DNA of 64,000 nucleotides, from assembly GCF_029227915.1 (NCBI RefSeq), contig NC_079885.1, forward strand, positions 16,319,001 through 16,383,000, given 5' to 3'. Shown here in pieces: positions 1 through 11,944 of the stretch (the first letter of the stretch is position 1; each line of letters opens with the position of its first letter). The notes beneath the pieces were generated by a model that searched no databases, was not told the origin of the DNA, and worked only from the letters and a program-made list of their open reading frames with translations. The translations under genes and the position numbers were made by a program. The DNA comes from Hydractinia symbiolongicarpus (Eukaryota > Cnidaria > Hydrozoa > Anthoathecata > Hydractiniidae).

Positions 1-334
1 CATTTGCAGCCTATTAAAGGCCTTATACGTAAATACTGTCGCTCCACCTGCCTGCGCAAGTTACCATTGGTGTAGTCCTTTCACTCTCAATGGACTATGA
101 CGTCCTAAGTCGTTTTCTTTGACTCTGTGACGTTTGAAAACCAGCAGGTACGCGCACAGTCCCCTAAATGCTATAGTATGGCTTTTGTAAGTCTAAAAAA
201 GGCTTTACGCGTAAATCACGTGCTTTCACTCTCCAAACCAGGCTACCAATGGTGTACCTTTCTGACTATCATTGAACTACGACGTCCCAATTCCTTTTCC
301 TTGGCGCTTTAGCGTTAAAACACTTTTAACTCCG

Positions 335-850
335 TGCACAGTCCTCTAAATGCTGTAACATGGCCTTTTACAGACTAACAAAGGTCTTACACGCAAATCA
401 CGTTCTTCCACGCCCCCAGCAAGGTTACCAATGGTCTAGTGTTCCCAGTCTTAATGGAGTATGACGTCTCAAGTCCTTTTCCTTGACGACATGGCTATAG
501 AACACTGTTAACTACGTGCACAGTCTTCTAAAAGCAGTGTTATGTACTTTTGCAGACTAATAAAGACCTTACACGTAAATAACGTGCTTCCATGCTCCCA
601 GCCATGCTACCATTGATCTAGTCCTTCCAGTCTCAATGGAATACGACGTTCCAAGGCGTTTTCATTCGTGCTATGGCGTTAGAACACTGTTAACTACGTG
701 CACGGCTCTTTGAATGCTGTAATATTGCCTTTTGCAGCCAAATAAAGGAGCTAAACGTAAATACCGTCATTCCACCTGCCTGTGCATGTTTCCATAGGAG
801 TAGTCCTTCCAGTCTCAATGGACTATGACGTCCCAAGTCCTTTTCCTTGA
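335..850 (+). repeat. 8-monomer internal duplication in HOR A, copy a
   Basis: About 516 bp here reappear at 1790-2305, offset 1455 bp (8 monomers). Shared diagnostic variants include CAGACTAACAAAGG, TCTTCTAAAAGCAG, GGCGTTTTCATTCGTG and CCAAATAAAGGAGC. The left edge lies after the TTTTAACTCC variant and the right edge at the TTGACGCC/TTGGCGCC difference. Both members are themselves duplicated at +5822, so this event predates the 5.8-kb duplication. Confidence 0.88.
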
Positions 851-1672
851 CGCCATGGCTATAGAACACTGTTAACTACGTGCACAGTCCTCTAAAGTCA
901 GTAATACGGCCTTTTGCAGCCTAATAAAGCCTTTACACGTAAATACCGTGACTCCACCACCCTCTGCGAGATACCATTAGTCTAGTCCTTCCAGTCCCAA
1001 TGGACTATGACGTCCCAAGTCGTTTTCTTTGACGCCGTGACGTTTGAAAACCCGCAAGTACGCGCACAGTCCTCTAAATGCTATAGTATGGCTTTTGTAA
1101 GTCTAAAAAAGGCCTTACGCGTAAATCACGTGCTTTCACTCTCCAAACCAGGCTACCAATGGTGTACCTTTCTGACTATCATTGAACTACGACGTCCCAA
1201 TTCCTTTTCCTTGGCGCTTTAGCGTTAAAACACTTTTAACTCCGTGCACTGCCCTCTAAATGCTGTAACATGGCCTTTTGCAGACTAATAATGGCTATAA
1301 ACGAAAATACTGTCGTTCCAACTAACTGCGCAGGTTACCATAGGAGTAGTCCTTCCAGTCTCAACGGACTATGACGTCCCAAATCTTTTCCTTGGCGCCA
1401 TGGCTATAGAACACTGTTAACTTCGTGCACAGCCCTCTAAATGCTGCAATATGTCCTTTTACAGACTAATAAAAGCCTTACACGTAAATCACGTTATTCC
1501 ACGTCCCCATCAAGGCTTCCAATGGTCTAGTGTTCCCAGTCTTAATGGAATATGACGTCCCAAGTCATTTTGCTTGACGCCATGGCTATAGAACACTGTT
1601 AACTACGCGCACAGTCCTCTAAATGCTGTAACATGGCCTTTTGCAGACTAATAAAGCCTTTACACGTAAATA
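829..1672 (+). repeat. 11-monomer-spaced duplication in HOR A, copy a
   Basis: About 844 bp match 2830-3673 at offset 2001 bp (11 monomers). Shared variants include TTTGACGCCGTGACG, CTATAGTATGGC, CCCAAATCTTTTCC and CATTTTGCTTGACG. A notable difference is CACTGCCCTC with AACGAAAATAC here against CACAGCCCTC with AACGTAAATAC in the other copy. The match ends where CCTCGGCGGG here faces CTTCGCGGG there. Confidence 0.88.
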
Positions 1673-1789
1673 CCGTGGTTCCACCACCCTCGGCGGGATA
1701 CCATTGGTCTAGTCCTTCCAGTCCCAATAGACTACAACGTGCCAAGTCGTTTTCTTTGGCACCTTGGCGTTAGAAGACCGGCAACTACG

Positions 1790-2305
1790 CGCACAGTCCT
1801 CTAAATGCTGTAACATGGCCTTTTACAGACTAACAAAGGTCTTACACGCAAATCACGTTCTTCCACGCCCCCAGCAAGGTTACCAATGGTCTAGTGTTCC
1901 CAGTCTTAATGGAGTATGACGTCTCAAGTCCTTTTCCTTGACGACATGGCTATAGAACACTGTTAACTACGTGCACAGTCTTCTAAAAGCAGTGTTATGT
2001 ACTTTTGCAGACTAATAAAGACCTTACACGTAAATAACGTGCTTCCATGCTCCCAGCCATGCTACCATTGATCTAGTCCTTCCAGTCTCAATGGAATACG
2101 ACGTTCCAAGGCGTTTTCATTCGTGCTATGGCGTTAGAACACTGTTAACTACGTGCACGGCTCTTTGAATGCTGTAATATTGCCTTTTGCAGCCAAATAA
2201 AGGAGCTAAACGTAAATACCGTCATTCCACCTGCCTGTGCATGTTTCCATAGAAGTAGTCCTTCCAGTCTCAATGGACTATGACGTCCCAAGTCCTTTTC
2301 CTTGG
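1790..2305 (+). repeat. 8-monomer internal duplication in HOR A, copy b
   Basis: This is the partner of 335-850 at offset 1455 bp. It shares the same rare variants, including TTTTCATTCGTGC and CAGCCAAATAAAGG. It differs at 2253 (A in CATAGAAGTAG), which neither copy a nor the +5822 copy carries, so that change arose after the 5.8-kb duplication. Confidence 0.88.
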
Positions 2306-2829
2306 CGCCATGGCTTAAGAACAATGTTAACTCCGTGCACAGCCCTCTAAATGCTGTAACATGGCCTTTTGCAGACTAATAATGGCTTTAAACGTAAACA
2401 CTGTCCTTCCAACTAACTGCGCAGTTTACCATAGGAGTAGTCCTTCCAGTCTCAACGGACTATGACGTGCCAAGTCCTTTTCCTTGGCGCCATGGCTATA
2501 GAACACTGTTAACTACGTGCACAGCCCTCTAAAGGCAGCAATATTGCCTTTCGCAGCATAATAAAGGCCTTACACGTAAATCACGTTATTCCACGTCCCC
2601 AGCAAGGCTACCAATGGTCTAGTGTTCCCAGTCTTAATGGAATATGACGTCCCAAGTCATTTTCCTTGGCGCCATGGCTTTAGCACACTGTTAACTCCGT
2701 CCACAGCCCTCTAAAGGCTGTAATATGGCCATTTGCAGCCCAATAAAGGCGTTATACGTAAATACCGTCGTTCCAACTGCCTGCGCAGGTTACCATAGGA
2801 GTAGTCCTTCCAGTCTCAATGGACTATAA

Positions 2830-3673
2830 CGTCCCAAGTCCTTTTCCTTGACGCCATGGCTATAGAACACTGTTAACTACGTGCACAGTCCTCTAAAGTC
2901 AGTAATACGGCCTTTTGCAGCCTAATAAAGCCTTTACACGTAAATACCGTGACTCCACCACCCTCTGCGAGATACCATTAGTCTAGTCCTTCCAGTCCCA
3001 ATGGACTATGACGTCCCAAGTCGTTTTCTTTGACGCCGTGACGTTTGAAAACCCGCAAGTACGCGCACAGTCCTCTAAATGCTATAGTATGGCTTTTGTA
3101 AGTCTAAAAAAGGCCTTACGCGTAAATCACGTGCTTTCACTCTCCAAACCAGGCTACCAATGGTGTACCTTTCTGACTATCATTGAACTACGACGTCCCA
3201 ATTCCTTTTCCTTGGCGCTTTAGCGTTAAAACACTTTTAACTCCGTGCACAGCCCTCTAAATGCTGTAACATGGCCTTTTGCAGACTAATAATGGCTATA
3301 AACGTAAATACTGTCGTTCCAACTAACTGCGCAGGTTACCATAGGAGTAGTCCTTCCAGTCTCAACGGACTATGACGTCCCAAATCTTTTCCTTGGCGCC
3401 ATGGCTATAGAACACTGTTAACTTCGTGCACAGCCCTCTAAATGCTGCAATATGTCCTTTTACAGACTAATAAAAGCCTTACACGTAAATCACGTTATTC
3501 CACGTCCCCATCAAGGCTTCCAATGGTCTAGTGTTCCCAGTCTTAATGGAATATGACGTCCCAAGTCATTTTGCTTGACGCCATGGCTATAGAACACTGT
3601 TAACTACGCGCACAGTCCTCTAAATGCTGTAACATGGCCTTTTGCAGACTAATAAAGCCTTTACACGTAAATA
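2830..3673 (+). repeat. 11-monomer-spaced duplication in HOR A, copy b
   Basis: This is the partner of 829-1672. It is repeated again at 8652-9495 in the second copy of the 5822-bp unit. The nesting of 1455-, 2001- and 5822-bp offsets shows repeated rounds of local amplification. Confidence 0.88.
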
Positions 3674-5822
3674 ACGTGGTTCCACCACCCTTCGCGGGAT
3701 ACCATTAATCTAGTCCTTCCAGTCTCAATGGACTATGACGTGCCAAGTCCTTTTCCTTTGCGCCATGGCTTTAGAACAATGCTAACTCCGTGCACAGCCC
3801 TCTAAATGCTGCAATATGTCCTTTTACAGACTAATAAAGGCCTTACACGTAAATCACGTTATTCCACGTCCCCATCAAGGCTACCAATGGTCTAGTGTTC
3901 CCAGTCTTAATGGAATATGACGTCCCAAGTCATTTTCCTTGACGCCATGGCTATAGAACACTGTTAACTACGCTCACAGTCCTCTAAATGCTGTAACATG
4001 GCCTTTTGCAGACTAATAAAGGCCTTACACGTAAACCACGTGCTTCTACGCTCCCAACCAGGCTACCATTGGTCTAGTGTTCTCAGTCTCAATGGAATAT
4101 GACGTCCCAACTCATTTTCCTTGGCGCCATGGCTTTAACACACTGTTAACTCCGTGCACAGCCCTCTAAAGGCTGTAGAATGGGCATTTGCAGCCTAATA
4201 AAGACCTTATACGCAAATACTGTCGCTCCACCTGCCTGCGCAAGTTACCATTGGTGTAGTCCTTCCAGTCTCAATGGACTATGACGTCCCAAGTCCTTTT
4301 CCTTGGCGCCATGGCTTTAGAACAATGTTAACTCCGTGGACAGCCCTCTAAATGCTGCAATGTGTCTTTTTACAGACTAATAAAGGCCTTACACGTAAAT
4401 CACGTTATTCCACGTCCCCATCAAGACTACCAATGGTCTAGTGTTCCCAGTCTTAATGGAATATGACGTCCCAAGTCATTTTCCTTGACGCCATGGCTAT
4501 AGAACACTGTTAACTACGTGCACAGCCCTCTAAATGCGGCATTATCGTCTTTTGCAGGCTAATAAAGGCCTTACCCGTAAGTCACGTGTTTCCATGCTGC
4601 CAGGAAGGTTACCATTAGTCTAGTGTTCCCAGTCTCAATAGACTACGACGTCACAAGTCGTTTTGCTTGGCGTTATGGCTATAGAACACTGTTAACTACG
4701 TGCACAGACCTCTAAAGTCAGTAATACGGCCTTTTGCAGCCTAATAAAGCCTTTACACGTAAATACTGTCGTTCCACGTCCCCAGCAAGGCTACCAATGG
4801 TCTAGTGTTCCCAGTCTTAATGGAATATGACGTTCCAAGTCCTTTTCCTTGGCGCCATGGCTTAAGAACAATGTTAACTCCGTGCACAGCCCTCTAAATG
4901 CTGTAACATGGCCTATTGCAGACTAATAATGGCTTTAAACGTAAACACTGTCCTTCCAACTAACTGCGCAGTTTACCATAGGAGTAGTCCTTCCAGTCTC
5001 AACGGACTATGACGTGCCAAGTCCTTTTCCTTGGCGCCATGGCTATAGAACACTGTTAACTACGTGCACAGCCCTCTAAAGTCAGTAATATGGCCATTTG
5101 CAGCCTAATAAAAGCCTTACACGTAAATACCGTTGTTCCACGTCCCCAACAAGGCTACCAATGGCCTATTGTTCCCAGTCTCAATGGACTACAACGTGCC
5201 AAGCCCTTTTCCTTGGCGCTATGGCGTTAGAACACTGTTAACTACGTGTACGGCCCTTTGAACGCTGTAATATGGCCTTTTGCAGACTAATAAAGGCCTT
5301 ACACGTAAACCACGTGCTTTTACGCTCCCAACCACGCTACCATTGGTCTAGTGTTCTCAGTCTTAATGGAATATGACGTCCCAAGTCATTTTCCTTGGCG
5401 CCATGGCTTTAGCACACTGTTAACTCCGTGCAAAGCCCTCTAAAGGCTGTAATATGGCCAATTGCAGCCTAATAAAGGCGTTATACGTAAATACCGTCGT
5501 TCCAACTGCCTGCGCAGGTTACCATAGGAGTAGTCCTTCCAGTCTCAATGGACTATAACGTCCCAAGTCCTTTTCCTTGACGCCATGACTATAGAACACT
5601 GTTAACTACGTGCACAGACCTCTAAAGTCAGTAATACGGCCTTTTGCAGCCTAATAAAGCCTTTACACGTAAATAACCTGCTTCCATGCTCCAAGCCATG
5701 CTTCCATTGATCTAGTCCTTCCAGTCTCAATGGAATTCGACGTTCCAAGTCGTTTTCCTTCGCGCTATGGCGTTAGAACACCGTTAACTACGTGCACGGC
5801 CCTTTGAACGCTGTAATATTAC

Positions 5823-8800
5823 CATTTGCAGCCTATTAAAGGCCTTATACGTAAATACTGTCGCTCCACCTGCCTGCGCAAGTTACCATTGGTGTAGTCC
5901 TTTCACTCTCAATGGACTATGACGTCCTAAGTCGTTTTCTTTGACTCTGTGACGTTTGAAAACCAGCAGGTACGCGCACAGTCCCCTAAATGCTATAGTA
6001 TGGCTTTTGTAAGTCTAAAAAAGGCTTTACGCGTAAATCACGTGCTTTCACTCTCCAAACCAGGCTACCAATGGTGTACCTTTCTGACTATCATTGAACT
6101 ACGACGTCCCAATTCCTTTTCCTTGGCGCTTTAGCGTTAAAACACTTTTAACTCCGTGCACAGTCCTCTAAATGCTGTAACATGGCCTTTTACAGACTAA
6201 CAAAGGTCTTACACGCAAATCACGTTCTTCCACGCCCCCAGCAAGGTTACCAATGGTCTAGTGTTCCCAGTCTTAATGGAGTATGACGTCTCAAGTCCTT
6301 TTCCTTGACGACATGGCTATAGAACACTGTTAACTACGTGCACAGTCTTCTAAAAGCAGTGTTATGTACTTTTGCAGACTAATAAAGACCTTACACGTAA
6401 ATAACGTGCTTCCATGCTCCCAGCCATGCTACCATTGATCTAGTCCTTCCAGTCTCAATGGAATACGACGTTCCAAGGCGTTTTCATTCGTGCTATGGCG
6501 TTAGAACACTGTTAACTACGTGCACGGCTCTTTGAATGCTGTAATATTGCCTTTTGCAGCCAAATAAAGGAGCTAAACGTAAATACCGTCATTCCACCTG
6601 CCTGTGCATGTTTCCATAGGAGTAGTCCTTCCAGTCTCAATGGACTATGACGTCCCAAGTCCTTTTCCTTGACGCCATGGCTATAGAACACTGTTAACTA
6701 CGTGCACAGTCCTCTAAAGTCAGTAATACGGCCTTTTGCAGCCTAATAAAGCCTTTACACGTAAATACCGTGACTCCACCACCCTCTGCGAGATACCATT
6801 AGTCTAGTCCTTCCAGTCCCAATGGACTATGACGTCCCAAGTCGTTTTCTTTGACGCCGTGACGTTTGAAAACCCGCAAGTACGCGCACAGTCCTCTAAA
6901 TGCTATAGTATGGCTTTTGTAAGTCTAAAAAAGGCCTTACGCGTAAATCACGTGCTTTCACTCTCCAAACCAGGCTACCAATGGTGTACCTTTCTGACTA
7001 TCATTGAACTACGACGTCCCAATTCCTTTTCCTTGGCGCTTTAGCGTTAAAACACTTTTAACTCCGTGCACTGCCCTCTAAATGCTGTAACATGGCCTTT
7101 TGCAGACTAATAATGGCTATAAACGAAAATACTGTCGTTCCAACTAACTGCGCAGGTTACCATAGGAGTAGTCCTTCCAGTCTCAACGGACTATGACGTC
7201 CCAAATCTTTTCCTTGGCGCCATGGCTATAGAACACTGTTAACTTCGTGCACAGCCCTCTAAATGCTGCAATATGTCCTTTTACAGACTAATAAAAGCCT
7301 TACACGTAAATCACGTTATTCCACGTCCCCATCAAGGCTTCCAATGGTCTAGTGTTCCCAGTCTTAATGGAATATGACGTCCCAAGTCATTTTGCTTGAC
7401 GCCATGGCTATAGAACACTGTTAACTACGCGCACAGTCCTCTAAATGCTGTAACATGGCCTTTTGCAGACTAATAAAGCCTTTACACGTAAATACCGTGG
7501 TTCCACCACCCTCGGCGGGATACCATTGGTCTAGTCCTTCCAGTCCCAATAGACTACAACGTGCCAAGTCGTTTTCTTTGGCACCTTGGCGTTAGAAGAC
7601 CGGCAACTACGCGCACAGTCCTCTAAATGCTGTAACATGGCCTTTTACAGACTAACAAAGGTCTTACACGCAAATCACGTTCTTCCACGCCCCCAGCAAG
7701 GTTACCAATGGTCTAGTGTTCCCAGTCTTAATGGAGTATGACGTCTCAAGTCCTTTTCCTTGACGACATGGCTATAGAACACTGTTAACTACGTGCACAG
7801 TCTTCTAAAAGCAGTGTTATGTACTTTTGCAGACTAATAAAGACCTTACACGTAAATAACGTGCTTCCATGCTCCCAGCCATGCTACCATTGATCTAGTC
7901 CTTCCAGTCTCAATGGAATACGACGTTCCAAGGCGTTTTCATTCGTGCTATGGCGTTAGAACACTGTTAACTACGTGCACGGCTCTTTGAATGCTGTAAT
8001 ATTGCCTTTTGCAGCCAAATAAAGGAGCTAAACGTAAATACCGTCATTCCACCTGCCTGTGCATGTTTCCATAGGAGTAGTCCTTCCAGTCTCAATGGAC
8101 TATGACGTCCCAAGTCCTTTTCCTTGGCGCCATGGCTTAAGAACAATGTTAACTCCGTGCACAGCCCTCTAAATGCTGTAACATGGCCTTTTGCAGACTA
8201 ATAATGGCTTTAAACGTAAACACTGTCCTTCCAACTAACTGCGCAGTTTACCATAGGAGTAGTCCTTCCAGTCTCAACGGACTATGACGTGCCAAGTCCT
8301 TTTCCTTGGCGCCATGGCTATAGAACACTGTTAACTACGTGCACAGCCCTCTAAAGGCAGCAATATTGCCTTTCGCAGCATAATAAAGGCCTTACACGTA
8401 AATCACGTTATTCCACGTCCCCAGCAAGGCTACCAATGGTCTAGTGTTCCCAGTCTTAATGGAATATGACGTCCCAAGTCATTTTCCTTGGCGCCATGGC
8501 TTTAGCACACTGTTAACTCCGTCCACAGCCCTCTAAAGGCTGTAATATGGCCATTTGCAGCCCAATAAAGGCGTTATACGTAAATACCGTCGTTCCAACT
8601 GCCTGCGCAGGTTACCATAGGAGTAGTCCTTCCAGTCTCAATGGACTATAACGTCCCAAGTCCTTTTCCTTGACGCCATGGCTATAGAACACTGTTAACT
8701 ACGTGCACAGTCCTCTAAAGTCAGTAATACGGCCTTTTGCAGCCTAATAAAGCCTTTACACGTAAATACCGTGACTCCACCACCCTCTGCGAGATACCAT

Positions 8801-11497
8801 TAGTCTAGTCCTTCCAGTCCCAATGGACTATGACGTCCCAAGTCGTTTTCTTTGACGCCGTGACGTTTGAAAACCCGCAAGTACGCGCACAGTCCTCTAA
8901 ATGCTATAGTATGGCTTTTGTAAGTCTAAAAAAGGCCTTACGCGTAAATCACGTGCTTTCACTCTCCAAACCAGGCTACCAATGGTGTACCTTTCTGACT
9001 ATCATTGAACTACGACGTCCCAATTCCTTTTCCTTGGCGCTTTAGCGTTAAAACACTTTTAACTCCGTGCACAGCCCTCTAAATGCTGTAACATGGCCTT
9101 TTGCAGACTAATAATGGCTATAAACGTAAATACTGTCGTTCCAACTAACTGCGCAGGTTACCATAGGAGTAGTCCTTCCAGTCTCAACGGACTATGACGT
9201 CCCAAATCTTTTCCTTGGCGCCATGGCTATAGAACACTGTTAACTTCGTGCACAGCCCTCTAAATGCTGCAATATGTCCTTTTACAGACTAATAAAAGCC
9301 TTACACGTAAATCACGTTATTCCACGTCCCCATCAAGGCTTCCAATGGTCTAGTGTTCCCAGTCTTAATGGAATATGACGTCCCAAGTCATTTTGCTTGA
9401 CGCCATGGCTATAGAACACTGTTAACTACGCGCACAGTCCTCTAAATGCTGTAACATGGCCTTTTGCAGACTAATAAAGCCTTTACACGTAAATAACGTG
9501 GTTCCACCACCCTTCGCGGGATACCATTAATCTAGTCCTTCCAGTCTCAATGGACTATGACGTGCCAAGTCCTTTTCCTTTGCGCCATGGCTTTAGAACA
9601 ATGCTAACTCCGTGCACAGCCCTCTAAATGCTGCAATATGTCCTTTTACAGACTAATAAAGGCCTTACACGTAAATCACGTTATTCCACGTCCCCATCAA
9701 GGCTACCAATGGTCTAGTGTTCCCAGTCTTAATGGAATATGACGTCCCAAGTCATTTTCCTTGACGCCATGGCTATAGAACACTGTTAACTACGCTCACA
9801 GTCCTCTAAATGCTGTAACATGGCCTTTTGCAGACTAATAAAGGCCTTACACGTAAACCACGTGCTTCTACGCTCCCAACCAGGCTACCATTGGTCTAGT
9901 GTTCTCAGTCTCAATGGAATATGACGTCCCAACTCATTTTCCTTGGCGCCATGGCTTTAACACACTGTTAACTCCGTGCACAGCCCTCTAAAGGCTGTAG
10001 AATGGGCATTTGCAGCCTAATAAAGACCTTATACGCAAATACTGTCGCTCCACCTGCCTGCGCAAGTTACCATTGGTGTAGTCCTTCCAGTCTCAATGGA
10101 CTATGACGTCCCAAGTCCTTTTCCTTGGCGCCATGGCTTTAGAACAATGTTAACTCCGTGCACAGCCCTCTAAATGCTGCAATGTGTCTTTTTACAGACT
10201 AATAAAGGCCTTACACGTAAATCACGTTATTCCACGTCCCCATCAAGACTACCAATGGTCTAGTGTTCCCAGTCTTAATGGAATATGACGTCCCAAGTCA
10301 TTTTCCTTGACGCCATGGCTATAGAACACTGTTAACTACGTGCACAGCCCTCTAAATGCGGCATTATCGTCTTTTGCAGGCTAATAAAGGCCTTACCCGT
10401 AAGTCACGTGTTTCCATGCTGCCAGGAAGGTTACCATTAGTCTAGTGTTCCCAGTCTCAATAGACTACGACGTCACAAGTCGTTTTGCTTGGCGTTATGG
10501 CTATAGAACACTGTTAACTACGTGCACAGACCTCTAAAGTCAGTAATACGGCCTTTTGCAGCCTAATAAAGCCTTTACACGTAAATACTGTCGTTCCACG
10601 TCCCCAGCAAGGCTACCAATGGTCTAGTGTTCCCAGTCTTAATGGAATATGACGTTCCAAGTCCTTTTCCTTGGCGCCATGGCTTAAGAACAATGTTAAC
10701 TCCGTGCACAGCCCTCTAAATGCTGTAACATGGCCTATTGCAGACTAATAATGGCTTTAAACGTAAACACTGTCCTTCCAACTAACTGCGCAGTTTACCA
10801 TAGGAGTAGTCCTTCCAGTCTCAACGGACTATGACGTGCCAAGTCCTTTTCCTTGGCGCCATGGCTATAGAACACTGTTAACTACGTGCACAGCCCTCTA
10901 AAGTCAGTAATATGGCCATTTGCAGCCTAATAAAAGCCTTACACGTAAATACCGTTGTTCCACGTCCCCAACAAGGCTACCAATGGCCTATTGTTCCCAG
11001 TCTCAATGGACTACAACGTGCCAAGCCCTTTTCCTTGGCGCTATGGCGTTAGAACACTGTTAACTACGTGTACGGCCCTTTGAACGCTGTAATATGGCCT
11101 TTTGCAGACTAATAAAGGCCTTACACGTAAACCACGTGCTTTTACGCTCCCAACCACGCTACCATTGGTCTAGTGTTCTCAGTCTTAATGGAATATGACG
11201 TCCCAAGTCATTTTCCTTGGCGCCATGGCTTTAGCACACTGTTAACTCCGTGCAAAGCCCTCTAAAGGCTGTAATATGGCCAATTGCAGCCTAATAAAGG
11301 CGTTATACGTAAATACCGTCGTTCCAACTGCCTGCGCAGGTTACCATAGGAGTAGTCCTTCCAGTCTCAATGGACTATAACGTCCCAAGTCCTTTTCCTT
11401 GACGCCATGACTATAGAACACTGTTAACTACGTGCACAGACCTCTAAAGTCAGTAATACGGCCTTTTGCAGCCTAATAAAGCCTTTACACGTAAATA
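5823..11497 (+). repeat. HOR A, copy 2 (5' 5675 bp of the unit)
   Basis: This follows copy 1 at a constant 5822-bp offset until about 11497. There copy 1 reads AAATAACCTGCTTCC (5671 on) while copy 2 reads AAATACCGTGATTCC, and the following monomers belong to another group. The final ~147 bp of the unit are therefore missing or replaced, and the junction lies inside a monomer without breaking the 182-bp register. Confidence 0.92.
10127..10308 (+). repeat. Representative 182-bp monomer
   Basis: One unit, taken from GGCGCC at 10127 to the base before the equivalent GACGCC, is exactly 182 bp. It holds CCATGG (10131-10136), GTTAAC (10149-10154), GTGCAC (10158-10163), an AATAAA within CTAATAAAGG (about 10201-10206), the 8-bp palindrome AAGGCCTT (10205-10212), and GACGTC near its 3' end. 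No internal half-unit repeat is obvious, so I see no sign that the 182-bp unit is a dimer of a ~91-bp ancestor. The phase chosen is arbitrary. Confidence 0.9.
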
Positions 11498-11944
11498 CCG
11501 TGATTCCACCACCCTCCGCCGGATACCATTAGTCTAGTCCTTCCAGTCCCAATGGAATACAACGTGCCAAGTCGATTTCTTTGGCACCTTCGCGTTAGAA
11601 GACCGGCAACTACGCGCACAGTCCTCCAAATCCTGTAACATGGCCTTTTACAGACTAATAAAGGTCTTACAAGCAAATCACGTTCTTCCACGCCCCCAGC
11701 AAGGTTACCAATGGTCTAGTGTTCCCAGTCTTAATGGAATATGACGTCTCAAGTCCTTTTCCTTGACGCCATGGCTTTAGATCACTCTTAGCTACGTGCA
11801 CAGCCCCCTGTAAGCCGTATTATTGCCGTCGCAGCCTAATAAAAGCCTTAGACGGAAACTACGTGCTTCCACGCTCCCAGCAAGGCTACCATTGATCTAG
11901 TCCTTCGAGTCGCAATAGACTATGACGTCCCAAGTCCTTTTCCT
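11498..11944 (+). repeat. Linker monomers between HOR A and HOR B
   Basis: About two and a half monomers belong to neither 5.8-kb unit. They resemble the monomer series found from 26.2 kb onward: GTGATTCCACCACCCTCCGC, then GAAGACCGGCAACTACGCG, then the CCCCCTGTAAGCCGTATT type. This is the first appearance in the window of the TATTATTGCCGTCGCAG monomer type. The stretch marks an array-domain boundary without loss of the 182-bp register. Confidence 0.8.

Larger units (their letters stand above)
1..5822 (+). repeat. HOR A, copy 1 (32 monomers, 5822 bp)
   Basis: The sequence starting at position 1 restarts at 5823, and markers at 127, 1007 and 3008 recur at 5949, 6829 and 8830, each exactly 5822 bp later (32 x 181.9). 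The start is arbitrary because the window opens inside the array. Two differences from copy 2 were noted by eye: A at 2253 against G at 8075, and G at 4339 against C at 10161. There may be others, but the copies are close to identical, so the amplification is recent or the copies are kept similar by conversion. Confidence 0.93.

Noticed and set aside
1007-1222. Plus-strand open frames of 61-74 codons (127, 1007, 3008, 5949, 6829, 8830, 15042, 20837, 23359, 24450)
   Set aside because: All are the same monomer type read once. Similarity between the frames follows from DNA repetition. The 182-bp period shifts the frame by two each unit, there is no upstream context or domain, and stops appear as soon as the next monomer begins. 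The 15042 and 20837 frames simply run into the AT-rich insert.
3673-3705. Mammalian-type CENP-B box (TTCG....A..CGGG pattern)
   Set aside because: The CCCTTCGCGGGATACC segment contains TTCG and CGGG but with the wrong spacing and order on both strands. I found no match to the full pattern in the monomer types examined.
10127-10308. 182-bp unit as a dimer of a ~91-bp repeat
   Set aside because: Comparing the two halves by eye shows only scattered ACGT and CCTT words, not an alignable duplication.
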